A stretch of DNA of 38,488 bases from Oscillatoriales cyanobacterium CG2_30_40_61 (lineage in GTDB: Bacteria > Cyanobacteriota > Cyanobacteriia > Cyanobacteriales > Microcoleaceae): the NCBI GenBank assembly GCA_001873365.1, contig MNYZ01000001.1:1-38488 (forward strand). The letters are read 5' to 3'. Under the pieces are notes generated by a model. That model worked only from the letters and a program-made list of their open reading frames with translations, made no database searches and was not told the origin of the DNA. Made by a program: the position numbers and the translations under genes. Position 1 is the stretch's first letter, and each line of letters opens with the position of its first letter. Below, in pieces: positions 1 to 7,965 of this stretch.

Positions 1-150
1 TTAATGGCGCTTTCTGTTAGTAACAAAAACTGTTGCAGAAACCGGGTTTCTTAATGGCGCTTTCTGTTAGTAACAAAAACTGTTGCAGAAACCGGGTTTC
101 TTAATGGCGCTTTCTGTTAGTAACAAAAACTGTTGCAGAAACCCGGTTTC
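1..150. repeat. three tandem 50-bp repeats with palindromic core
   Basis: Three head-to-tail 50-bp units begin at 1, 51 and 101. Units 1 and 2 are identical; unit 3 differs only in the core, which reads ACCCGGTTT instead of ACCGGGTTT. Each unit carries the near-palindrome AGAAACC(C/G)GGTTTCT seen elsewhere in the window at 25190-25222 and 26795-26861. The array touches the window edge and may continue to the left. It lies downstream of the minus-strand gene at 155-571 and codes for nothing convincing. Confidence 0.9.
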
Positions 151-154
151 TGAA

Positions 155-571
155 TCAATCATCAATCACTTTTCCTCGCATTATCTTCAGATGCGATCGC
201 TTATTTTTACTATCCAGACGCTTATTCTGAGAACTCCGAGTCGGTTTACTCGGTTTGCGAGGTTTAGGAAGGGAAATCGCACTTTTAATTAGGTCTTTAA
301 GTCGTTGTAAAGCTTCTTCGCGATTCTGTTCTTGACTGCGGTATTTTTGGGCTTTCATAATAATCACTCCTTCCTTACTAATACGCTGATCATTTAACGT
401 CAATAGTCGCTGTTTATAATGTTCAGGTAATGAAGAAGCACAGATATCAAAACGTAGATGAATCGCTGTTGCTACTTTGTTAACATTTTGTCCCCCGGCT
501 CCTTGAGAGCGAATAGCAGTCATTTCAATTTCATGCTCAGGGACGTTCACGGTGTTAGAAATTTGTAACAT
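155..571 (-). CDS. arfB: alternative ribosome-rescue factor ArfB (RF-1-like peptidyl-tRNA hydrolase)
   Basis: A 138-residue protein of the YaeJ/ArfB family, which releases nascent chains from ribosomes stalled without a stop codon. Seen: the catalytic GGQ at residues 26-28 within RSQGAGGQNVNK, the surrounding single release-factor domain 3, and a long, very basic C-terminal tail (residues about 100-138, rich in K, R and S). In the family that tail enters the empty mRNA channel. No codon-recognition domain is present, which separates it from RF1/RF2. The length matches E. coli ArfB (about 140 residues). The first ATG is used. It is followed downstream by the tandem repeats at 1-150 and preceded 34 bp upstream by the end of the ABC ATPase gene on the same strand. 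Confidence 0.9.
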   Translation of the reverse strand: MLQISNTVNVPEHEIEMTAIRSQGAGGQNVNKVATAIHLRFDICASSLPEHYKQRLLTLNDQRISKEGVIIMKAQKYRSQEQNREEALQRLKDLIKSAISLPKPRKPSKPTRSSQNKRLDSKNKRSHLKIMRGKVIDD

Positions 572-605
572 AATTAATCAATAATTTTAGGAGAAAATAG
601 TAAAA

Positions 606-1946
606 TCAAACCCGGGAAGGAAGAATAGCTAAATCAGTTTTTGGATCGAATAAATGAATTTTTTCTAGTGTGAGGGCTAACCAAATTTTTTCCCCGGTTA
701 CAAATTCCGTTTCGGCGGGAATTCTGACCTGTAAGGAAAAAGGAAGATTATTTTCTCCGAATAGATGTACCCATAATAGGGTTTCATGTCCTAATGCTTC
801 CATCCGATCAACAATTACGGGTAAATTTTTCGTAGCTGGACAACTAACAATTAAATGTTCCGGTCTAATTCCTAAGATTAATTTTTCTTCTTTCTGGCGG
901 GGTAAAACCGTTTGCCAAATATCAGGTAAAGTTAAACGGAATTGACCATGGGTAATTAATAAAGGAGCGATAAATTGAATCGGAATAAAGTTCATCGGCG
1001 GAGAGCCAATAAACTCGGCTACAAAGCGATTATTAGGACGATTATAGAGTTCTAAAGGGGGAGCAACTTGTTGAATTCTGCCTTGATTCATCACTGCAAT
1101 TCTTGACCCCATGGTCATAGCTTCAACTTGATCATGGGTGACATAAATAGTAGTTGTCCCTAATTTTTTTTGTAATTCTACAATTTGGGCGCGGGTTTCG
1201 GTTCTTAATTTTGCATCTAAATTAGATAAAGGTTCATCCATTAAGAAAACCTGGGGATTTCTAGCCATGGCTCGACCTAATGCTACCCGTTGTTTTTGCC
1301 CGCCAGATAATTGTTTGGGATAGCGATCTAATAAGGATTCAATTTGTAATAATTGGGCAACGGTTAGGACTCTTTCATCTACGGCTTTTTCTCGTTCTGA
1401 AAGGTAGCGAAATTGGGGAGGAAGCGATCGCGTTATTCTCACAATTCCATCTTCTAACCATAACGGAGCCGAGATTTGATAGTCTCCAATAGTAAAGGAT
1501 AATTGTTGATTAGAATATAACTTAGATTCACTTTTAGGAATAATTAAAGGCTGTTTAGGTTCAGTTTCTCGGTAGGAACGCCGCAACCCAAAGCCTAAGT
1601 TATCATAAACTTTTAAATGGGGATACAGGGCATAATTTTGAAATACCATAGCAATATCTCGCGCCTTGGGGGGTAATTCATTAACTAATTTATCCCCAAT
1701 ATAAATATTACCGCCCGTAAGGGTTTCTAAGCCCGCAATTAACCTTAAAAGGGTACTTTTTCCACAGCCGGACGGCCCGACTAAAACCATAAATTCACCA
1801 TCATAGATATTCAGATGTACCCGTTTTAAAATCGCTTGACGGGTGGGGGTTGATTCTAGGAGTTCGGATGAGTTTTTTTCCTCGGATGAGGTTTGACGAC
1901 GGGTGGGAAAACTTTTATAAATATTATCTAAAATAACTTCTGCCAT
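606..1946 (-). CDS. MalK/UgpC-type ABC transporter ATP-binding protein with internal insertion
   Basis: A 446-residue ATPase of the carbohydrate-importer (CUT1) class, expected at the cytoplasmic face of a sugar or osmolyte importer. Seen: Walker A GPSGCGKST (57-65), Q-loop VFQNYALYPH (101-110), signature LSGGQ (213-217), Walker B VFLMDEP (232-238), H-loop VTHDQ, and a C-terminal TOBE/MalK regulatory domain from about 310. Two additions are unusual. One is a polar stretch at about 14-37 inside the first strand pair. The other is about 65 residues (122-190) between GFGLR and ERVLTVAQLL, where MalK proteins have a short helical connection. No permease or binding-protein gene is adjacent, so it may be a shared ATPase; the substrate is unknown. 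Confidence 0.88.
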   Translation of the reverse strand: MAEVILDNIYKSFPTRRQTSSEEKNSSELLESTPTRQAILKRVHLNIYDGEFMVLVGPSGCGKSTLLRLIAGLETLTGGNIYIGDKLVNELPPKARDIAMVFQNYALYPHLKVYDNLGFGLRRSYRETEPKQPLIIPKSESKLYSNQQLSFTIGDYQISAPLWLEDGIVRITRSLPPQFRYLSEREKAVDERVLTVAQLLQIESLLDRYPKQLSGGQKQRVALGRAMARNPQVFLMDEPLSNLDAKLRTETRAQIVELQKKLGTTTIYVTHDQVEAMTMGSRIAVMNQGRIQQVAPPLELYNRPNNRFVAEFIGSPPMNFIPIQFIAPLLITHGQFRLTLPDIWQTVLPRQKEEKLILGIRPEHLIVSCPATKNLPVIVDRMEALGHETLLWVHLFGENNLPFSLQVRIPAETEFVTGEKIWLALTLEKIHLFDPKTDLAILPSRV

Positions 1947-1995
1947 TTGAATTTTACCTAATTTTATTGCTAGTATAGAATCGAGTTTTACTTTC

Positions 1996-2255
1996 TAGTT
2001 CCCCCCTTTTTTAAGGGGGGTTAGGGGGGATCTAGGACTGGGGCTAAAATTAAGAAATTTACTATTTTATTGTAGGGGATAAATGTCATAGCTATCGAGA
2101 TCAGCTTCAGCCCAAAACCCCTATTTATAGCCGAGATTAGATCCCCCTAAATCCCCCTTAACAAGGGGGACTTTGACCCTTCCTAAACAAGTGACAAACT
2201 AGGAAATGGTTAATAATAGATCCCCCTAAATCCCCCTTAACAAGGGGGACTTTGA
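1996..2255. repeat. cluster of three dispersed palindromic AGTCCCCC/GATCCCCC repeats
   Basis: Three copies of a roughly 38-bp repeat lie at 1996-2033 (one orientation) and at 2139-2176 and 2218-2255 (opposite orientation). Each joins AGATCCCCCTAAATCCCCC to a short palindrome CCCCCTTAACAAGGGGG, so each can fold into a hairpin. The same family recurs at 22464-22576 and 27051-27131. The cluster fills the 325-bp gap between the topoisomerase gene and the ABC ATPase promoter. No coding sequence is seen here. Confidence 0.85.
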
Positions 2256-2271
2256 CTGTTAATTAAATACC

Positions 2272-4821
2272 CTAGGATTTGATAGAGATAATTCTCTCAT
2301 CGGGTTTGAGTTTGAAAACGCGATCGCCTGTACTATCTTTTGTGGATAGATTAATTTGATCCGTGGGAACATGAATAATCCGATTATCACTGGTTAACAG
2401 ATGGATTTGTTGGCGGGGTTTAGCCGGGGCAATTCCTACTAATATATCATTGGTAGATTTAAACTGGATCAGAGAAATTCCAATCCCCCCTCGGTTACTT
2501 CCTCGCACTAATTCCATCGCAATTCGTTTAATATAACCCTGTTCTGTCACTAATAATAAACTGCCTTTAGGTGATAGGGTAACACATCCAATTAAGTGTT
2601 CTTTTTGTCGTAACCGAGTAGCTTGGGAACCCTGGGCGACTTTACCCATGGGGGGGAGTTGTTCATCATTAATATCAAATCGCAATAGTCGCCCCCCGGA
2701 TGTGGCTAAAACTACTTTTTCATCGGGTTTAGCCAGGGTGGCAAAACATAATTCATCGTCATCTTTTAGTTTAACAATCGTACTCCCTCGGTTAGTTAAT
2801 TCCGCTAATTCTATTAGGGGTAAACGTTTAATTTTTCCCTGTTGAGTTAGGGTAATTAAATCGGTTTTATCGGGAAAAGCGGATAATAGAAATTGAGCGA
2901 TCATTAAGTCTTGGGGATTAATTGATGTATCTTTATAAGCAGAAGGTGATAATAAAGTAATAATGGGTTTTCCTTTAGACCGATTAGAACCGAAAGGAAT
3001 ATCAGCTACACTTAAAGGATAGGCTTTTCCAGTTCTCAAAATCATAACTAGATTTTGACTGGTTTGAGTATTGTGGGTTTGGGCGATAAAATCATCGGTT
3101 TCCTCAATACTAATAGCGGTTTTATTTTCGGTTTGATTCCGTTTAGAATCTGTGGTTTTGGGAGAAACTCGCCGAATATAACCGCGATGGGTAATTTCAA
3201 TTACGGTTTCTTCCTCCACCGGGGGTAAGGGTTGTAATACATCGGGAGGGGATGTGAGTTCTAATATTTTTTCTTTGGATTTTTTAGCGGTTTTATCCTC
3301 AGATGTGATAGGAGTTTGACCCTGGGGATAAATAATTCGGGTGCGTCGCTCATCGCCATATTTTCGTTTGAGCGATCGCAATTCTTTTTTCAGGGATTTC
3401 AAAAGTTCAGGACGTTCATCTAGTAACCGTCTTAACTGTTCGATATTAGTGGTTAATTGGCTAAATTCTTCCTGTAATTTTTGTCTTTCTAACCCGGTTA
3501 ACCTACGCATAGGCATAGATAAAATAGCATCGGATTGAATATCACTAAACCCTAATTGATTTTCTAAGGTTATTTTTGCTGTTGATCCATCGGGGGCATT
3601 TCTGAGAATTTCAATCAGACTATCTAAATTTTCTAAAGCTAGTAATAACCCTTCCACTAAATGACAACGCCGTTCGGCGGCTTCTAATTCATGGCGATAT
3701 TGACGGGTTAAAGTATTTTCTCTAAATGATAGAAACTCTTGGAGAATTTGTTTTAAACTTAATTGTCTAGGTTGTCCATTGACAATCGCTAAAAAAATTG
3801 CCCCAAACTTGGTCATTAATTCGGTTTGCTGATAGAGATGATGTAACACCACTTCGGGAGAAAATTCCCGTTTTAATTCAATTACAACTCGTATCCCTTC
3901 CCGATCGCTTTCATCCCGAATATCCGAAATTCCCTCTAATTTTCCCGCATTAACTAACCCAGCAATTTTTTCAATCCAAGCCGCTTTATTCACCTGAAAC
4001 GGCAATTCGGTGACAATAATTGCGTTTTTTGTCCGACGTTTTTGGGCGGTAGGAACTTCTTCCATTTTCGCCACTCCCCGCACCACAATACTGCCTTTTC
4101 CGTGATGATAAGCTTCAGCAATTCCTTCGGTGCTAATAATTTCTCCCCCGGTGGGAAAATCCGGACCGGGAATCAATTCGATTAATTTTTGATCGGATAA
4201 TTCCGGCTGATCAATTAAAGCAATTAATCCGTCCACCACTTCCCCCAAATTATGGGGGGGAATATTTGTCGCCATTCCCACCGCAATTCCCGAAGATCCA
4301 TTTAATAATAAAAACGGCAATTGGGCGGGTAAAACCGTGGGTTCCTGTTGAGAATTATCAAAATTACTAATAAAATTAACTGTGGCTTCTCCGACTTGGG
4401 AAAGTAACCCTTCATGTCCCACGGCCGCCAAACGGGTTTCGGTGTAACGCATCGCCGCCGGGGGGTCATTATCCACCGACCCAAAATTCCCATGACCGGC
4501 TAACAACGGATACCGACTAGAAAATTCCTGAACCAATCTCACCAAAGCATCATAAACCGATTGATCGCCGTGGGGGTGATATTTCCCCAACACATCCCCC
4601 ACAACCCGGGCACATTTGCGGTAGGGACGGTCGGGGGTTAACCCCAATTCGTGCATGGCGTACAAAATCCGACGATGTACGGGTTTTAACCCATCCCGAA
4701 CATCGGGTAAAGCTCGGCCAACAATCACACTCATGGCATATTCAAGGTACGATTGTTGCATCTCGGTATGAAGCGATGTGGTGATCACTTGCCCAGAAAA
4801 GAGGTTTAACTGTTTAGCCAT
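2272..4821 (-). CDS. gyrA: type IIA DNA topoisomerase subunit A (GyrA/ParC family)
   Basis: An 849-residue DNA-cleaving subunit of gyrase or topoisomerase IV. Seen: the N-terminal breakage-reunion domain with [28 protein letters not shown], the tower and coiled-coil regions, and the active-site tyrosine Y126 in [11 protein letters not shown]-terminal beta-pinwheel with several blades follows from about residue 535 ([28 protein letters not shown]). The quinolone-pocket segment reads [10 protein letters not shown], with Gln87 where E. coli GyrA has Ser83. Blade 1 continues after [17 protein letters not shown] without the QRRGGKG GyrA box that gyrases use to wrap DNA. The nearest match is a late GSNRGGIG. 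Cyanobacteria commonly carry two A subunits; this one may be the ParC-like paralogue, so the symbol is provisional. Confidence 0.85.
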   Translation of the reverse strand: MAKQLNLFSGQVITTSLHTEMQQSYLEYAMSVIVGRALPDVRDGLKPVHRRILYAMHELGLTPDRPYRKCARVVGDVLGKYHPHGDQSVYDALVRLVQEFSSRYPLLAGHGNFGSVDNDPPAAMRYTETRLAAVGHEGLLSQVGEATVNFISNFDNSQQEPTVLPAQLPFLLLNGSSGIAVGMATNIPPHNLGEVVDGLIALIDQPELSDQKLIELIPGPDFPTGGEIISTEGIAEAYHHGKGSIVVRGVAKMEEVPTAQKRRTKNAIIVTELPFQVNKAAWIEKIAGLVNAGKLEGISDIRDESDREGIRVVIELKREFSPEVVLHHLYQQTELMTKFGAIFLAIVNGQPRQLSLKQILQEFLSFRENTLTRQYRHELEAAERRCHLVEGLLLALENLDSLIEILRNAPDGSTAKITLENQLGFSDIQSDAILSMPMRRLTGLERQKLQEEFSQLTTNIEQLRRLLDERPELLKSLKKELRSLKRKYGDERRTRIIYPQGQTPITSEDKTAKKSKEKILELTSPPDVLQPLPPVEEETVIEITHRGYIRRVSPKTTDSKRNQTENKTAISIEETDDFIAQTHNTQTSQNLVMILRTGKAYPLSVADIPFGSNRSKGKPIITLLSPSAYKDTSINPQDLMIAQFLLSAFPDKTDLITLTQQGKIKRLPLIELAELTNRGSTIVKLKDDDELCFATLAKPDEKVVLATSGGRLLRFDINDEQLPPMGKVAQGSQATRLRQKEHLIGCVTLSPKGSLLLVTEQGYIKRIAMELVRGSNRGGIGISLIQFKSTNDILVGIAPAKPRQQIHLLTSDNRIIHVPTDQINLSTKDSTGDRVFKLKPDERIISIKS

Positions 4822-4868
4822 GAGTTTAGTTGAGTCTACAGCGAGAGGGTTCTTACCGTTATCAGTAA

Positions 4869-4942
4869 ACAGTAATCAATAATCAGTGTAAGAGTGAATA
4901 GACTTTTTGCTGTCAATATCTGTACCGATAACTGATTACTGT
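4869..4942. repeat. inverted repeat ACAGTAATCA/TGATTACTGT in a divergent promoter gap
   Basis: The 214-bp gap between the divergent topoisomerase and response-regulator genes contains a perfect 10-bp inverted repeat: ACAGTAATCA at 4869-4878 and TGATTACTGT at 4933-4942. Degenerate CAGT(T/A)ATCAGT-like sequence surrounds it. The loop is too long for a terminator and no T-run follows. It is either a dispersed repeat or a spaced operator; the sequence does not decide. Confidence 0.4.
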
Positions 4943-5035
4943 ATGGCGTGGTATGATGACTTTTCGGTACTGGAGAGTGAAAAATAGAGAGATTGGGTAA
5001 ATCTATTTGAATAGTATATCGGGTGGGAGACTTAA

Positions 5036-5437
5036 ATGAAGACCGTTCTGATTGTAGAAGACGATCAGGTTAATGCTCGTGTTTTTTCAAAAATATTGAC
5101 AAAACGGGGTGGATTAGCCGTTAAACACACGGAAAACGTGGAAGAAGTGATGGAGATTGCTCGCACTGGGGAGGCAGACTTGATTTTGATGGATGTTTCC
5201 CTAGCCCGCAGTGTTTATCAAGGGAAAGCTGTGGATGGAATTAAAATTACCCAACTGCTCAAGGCTGACCCCACAACCGCGAAACTGCCGATTATTTTAG
5301 TAACGGCCCATGCCATGGCCGGAGATCGGGAGGATTTTCTAGCTCAAAGTGGAGCCGACGACTATATCTCTAAACCCGTGATTGATCATCAAAAGTTCGT
5401 GGATAAGATTAAATCCTTGATCCCTCCAGAGGAGTAA
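5036..5437 (+). CDS. single-domain response regulator (CheY/DivK-like)
   Basis: A 133-residue stand-alone receiver domain with no output domain. Seen: the acidic pocket E8-D9-D10, the phospho-acceptor D53 in LILMDVS, the switch threonine in LVTAHA, and the conserved lysine in YISKPV near residue 112. Such proteins act by phosphorylation-dependent binding to a partner or as a phosphorelay shuttle. Compared with CheY there is a small insertion after the acceptor Asp (VSLARSVYQGKAVDG), as in cell-cycle and polar regulators of the DivK group. The gene is transcribed alone, divergent from the topoisomerase gene and followed by a likely terminator. The signalling genes downstream lie on the other strand, so a functional link is only inferred from proximity. 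Confidence 0.9.
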   Translation: MKTVLIVEDDQVNARVFSKILTKRGGLAVKHTENVEEVMEIARTGEADLILMDVSLARSVYQGKAVDGIKITQLLKADPTTAKLPIILVTAHAMAGDREDFLAQSGADDYISKPVIDHQKFVDKIKSLIPPEE

Positions 5438-5451
5438 ACCGCAATAGGGGA

Positions 5452-5490
5452 ACTGGAATCCATTGGTTTTCCAGTACCTACTGCTTTTTT
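5452..5490 (+). terminator. probable intrinsic terminator of the response-regulator gene
   Basis: ACTGGAA (5452-5458) and TTCCAGT (5469-5475) form a perfect 7-bp stem with a 10-nt loop, beginning 14 bp after the stop codon. A T6 run follows at 5485-5490. The T-run sits about 10 nt after the stem, which is farther than ideal. Confidence 0.5.
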
Positions 5491-5514
5491 GTCCTCCTGG
5501 GTTGGGGTTTGAGA

Positions 5515-6429
5515 TTAGGGACTCGGGGGGGTGGGTTGGGTGTCTTTAACTTCAACTAGCACTTTTTGGATTTGAGGATTAGCTAGAAATTTTTGGGTAT
5601 CCTTGAGTAAGCGATCGCCCCAAAGATTTTCTTTAAGATAATCAGAGTTGGCATAACGACCATCGAGACGTAGGGCTGTTTCTCCTAGAGATAGAGCTTC
5701 GGCGGCTTCACCTTTGGTATAAAGGGCTACGGCTAAGGCTAATAGGGGTTCGGCTGCTTTAGGATCAATCTTAATCGCCTGTCTCCATTTGACAATGGCG
5801 GTATCAATTTCTCCCTGTTCATATTTGACTAAGCCGACATTGTTAATGGCTGGCCAAAGACTGCTTTCTTGGGCAAAGGCTTTCTCGTATTGCAGAATCG
5901 CCTGATCCAACCGCCCTAACATATAATAGGCATTGCCTAAATCAAATAGGGCCCCCGGAACTTTAGGGTCAAGTTTCAAGGCGGCTTCTAGGGATTGAAC
6001 GGATTTTTGATAGTCGCCTTTTTTGAAGTAGGCTTCCCCTAAAATAAACTGAATCCCGGGGTCTTTGGGTTCTAAGCTCTTGGCTTTTTGCAAAAACTCA
6101 ATCCCCTGATCGAGTTTGTCTAATTGCAGATATAAACTGCCTAATAGGGCCCAAGCTTGATAACTGTCCGGTGCCAGTTGAGTTGCGAGTTCTGCCCGGG
6201 GTAAAGCTAATTGATATTGTTGAAATCGGGTTAACTGAGCGGCTTCTTCGAGCAACCCTAATCCAGTTTGTTTAAGTTGTTCTGAGTCCAGGGGTGGGGT
6301 ATAGGGAACCAGGGCTTGTCCCCTCGCGGATTGAGCAAGATTCCACCAACTCAGAGTCAGGATAACGGACAGAATCAGGGTTCGATTTCGCACAGTAAGA
6401 GCTAACCTAAATTTTTTAATATTTTGCAA
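5515..6429 (-). CDS. secreted or membrane-anchored TPR protein
   Basis: A 304-residue protein. Residues 1-38 form a signal peptide or anchor: basic start, hydrophobic LILSVILTLSWWNLA, then ARGQA as a possible cleavage site. Tandem tetratricopeptide repeats cover about 70-265, with typical W/Y-LG-Y-F-A-P patterns (AWALLGSLYLQLDKLDQGIEF, IQFILGEAYFKKGDYQKSVQS, ALFDLGNAYYMLGRLDQAILQ). The last 30 residues are proline-rich (TQPTPPSP). TPR arrays are protein-binding scaffolds, so this one probably assembles a periplasmic or envelope complex; the partner is unknown. It starts 35 bp from the end of the CBS-kinase gene on the same strand and may be co-transcribed with the signalling run upstream. Confidence 0.8.
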   Translation of the reverse strand: MQNIKKFRLALTVRNRTLILSVILTLSWWNLAQSARGQALVPYTPPLDSEQLKQTGLGLLEEAAQLTRFQQYQLALPRAELATQLAPDSYQAWALLGSLYLQLDKLDQGIEFLQKAKSLEPKDPGIQFILGEAYFKKGDYQKSVQSLEAALKLDPKVPGALFDLGNAYYMLGRLDQAILQYEKAFAQESSLWPAINNVGLVKYEQGEIDTAIVKWRQAIKIDPKAAEPLLALAVALYTKGEAAEALSLGETALRLDGRYANSDYLKENLWGDRLLKDTQKFLANPQIQKVLVEVKDTQPTPPSP

Positions 6430-6464
6430 GTTCTATTGATCATACACGCACTTGGATCAATTGG

Positions 6465-7901
6465 TTAAATAAAGGGTAACAAAATCTCAAATTCCGTACC
6501 GATTCCGGGCTGCGATCGCAATTTTAATTGTCCCCCATGTTTGGCGGTGACAATATGATAACTCAGGGATAAACTGGTTTCTTTTTCCGTGCGTTTGAGA
6601 TTAGAAAATGAATCTAGGATCTTTTGTTGTTCTTCGGCAGACAATCCCGGGCCATTATCGGCAATAGTAATTGACACCCAACGTTCAGGAGGGCTGAGAT
6701 TCTCCCTGGGGGATGGGTCTAAACTGATCATCGTTGTTGTAATCACAATTTGTGGAGCTTTCTCCGACTCTAAACCTGGGGAAATGCTATATTCATCGAC
6801 CCAATCTTGTCTTACCAATTGATTGAGTAAAGCATTAAAACCATGAATCAAAATATTAATAAAAACTTGGCTTAACTGTCCGACATAACAAGTAACTGGA
6901 GGTAAATGACCGTAATTTTTAACTATGTTAATTTCTCGGTTAATCCGACTTTTCATTAACAGTAAAATACTATCTAAATGACTATGTAAATCCGCAGGTT
7001 TAGGATGGATTTCGTCAATATGGCAAAAATTTTGTAAACTGGTTGCTAATTTACTTAATCGTTCCGTACCACTTTTTATACTTGATAGAATCCGGGGAAA
7101 ATCTTGGCGGAGAAAGTCAAATTCTATTTCTTCTTTTAGTTGTTCAATGGCGGGAAATTTCTGCTTATAATGGGACTCATAGGCATCTAAAAGCTCAATT
7201 AAACCATCACTATAGGTGATTAAATAGGTTAAATTTCCCCAAATAAATCCCACCGGATCTAAAATTTCATGGGCGACGCCATCAACTAATCTTCCTAAAC
7301 TCGCCATTTTTTCACTTTGTAACAGTTGAAATTGAGTTCTTTCATAGCGAACTTGAGTTTCAATTCCTCGAATTTGCCAATAGGCAAGATTCAATTCATG
7401 GCTGTTTAAAAGACGATAGGAAACCATCCAAGGATAATCCCCCGAAGATGACCAATTTCCCTGTACCACAATTGGATCTATATATCCAGGGGCGGCTCGC
7501 TTCAAGGACTGTTGGTTTGCTGCTAGAATTGTGGTTTGTGCAGGTAATACTAATACGGGGGTTCTGATATAACTATAAAGCACATCTAGGGATTGATCTA
7601 AAAATAATTCTAACCCCCGGGGACGGAGAAAAAATTCTAGGAGATCCCGGCGAGAAATCATCCCCAAAAACTCAGAATTGGAGTTTTCCTGGGGGTCTAC
7701 AATAATCACTCCCGGTAGCAAGGGATGTCTTTCAAACTGTTGTACTAGGGTTCGTACACTTGAACCCAAAACCACTTGAAAATCGTATAGGGGTAAATCT
7801 CCTAGGGTGGAGTCTAAACTTAAATCTCCTCCGGTTTGACTTTCCCATAAATAGGGTACGGATATACTCGTCAAGGTACTTTTAGGTAGAATTAGCAACA
7901 C
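6465..7901 (-). CDS. CBS-domain histidine kinase with degenerate ATP-binding motifs
   Basis: A 478-residue protein without membrane segments. Residues about 35-145 resemble a CBS pair (VIIVD...FLGMISRRDLLEFF, then TPVLVLPAQTTI). A linker follows, then a HisKA-type dimerisation helix with H211 in LVDGVAHEILDP, and a HATPase-like domain (about 300-478). The G1 box DNGPG is intact (415-419). Two ATP-site elements are not. The N-box reads NILIHGFNAL, with His353 where the Mg-binding Asn is expected. The G2 box is ETSLSL (441-446) instead of GTGLGL. It may therefore be a pseudokinase or scaffold, although H211 could still accept phosphate from another kinase. It lies 64 bp downstream of the GGDEF-EAL gene on the same strand and is probably in the same transcription unit. 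Confidence 0.82.
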   Translation of the reverse strand: MLLILPKSTLTSISVPYLWESQTGGDLSLDSTLGDLPLYDFQVVLGSSVRTLVQQFERHPLLPGVIIVDPQENSNSEFLGMISRRDLLEFFLRPRGLELFLDQSLDVLYSYIRTPVLVLPAQTTILAANQQSLKRAAPGYIDPIVVQGNWSSSGDYPWMVSYRLLNSHELNLAYWQIRGIETQVRYERTQFQLLQSEKMASLGRLVDGVAHEILDPVGFIWGNLTYLITYSDGLIELLDAYESHYKQKFPAIEQLKEEIEFDFLRQDFPRILSSIKSGTERLSKLATSLQNFCHIDEIHPKPADLHSHLDSILLLMKSRINREINIVKNYGHLPPVTCYVGQLSQVFINILIHGFNALLNQLVRQDWVDEYSISPGLESEKAPQIVITTTMISLDPSPRENLSPPERWVSITIADNGPGLSAEEQQKILDSFSNLKRTEKETSLSLSYHIVTAKHGGQLKLRSQPGIGTEFEILLPFI

Positions 7902-7965
7902 AATTTCCTATCCCTTAGACTAACATTAAGAGATCAAAAATTAATCAAAAATTTATTAATTTTAA

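Noticed and set aside
1-150. CRISPR-like repeat array
   Set aside because: Repeats are directly abutting 50-bp tandem units with no variable spacers.
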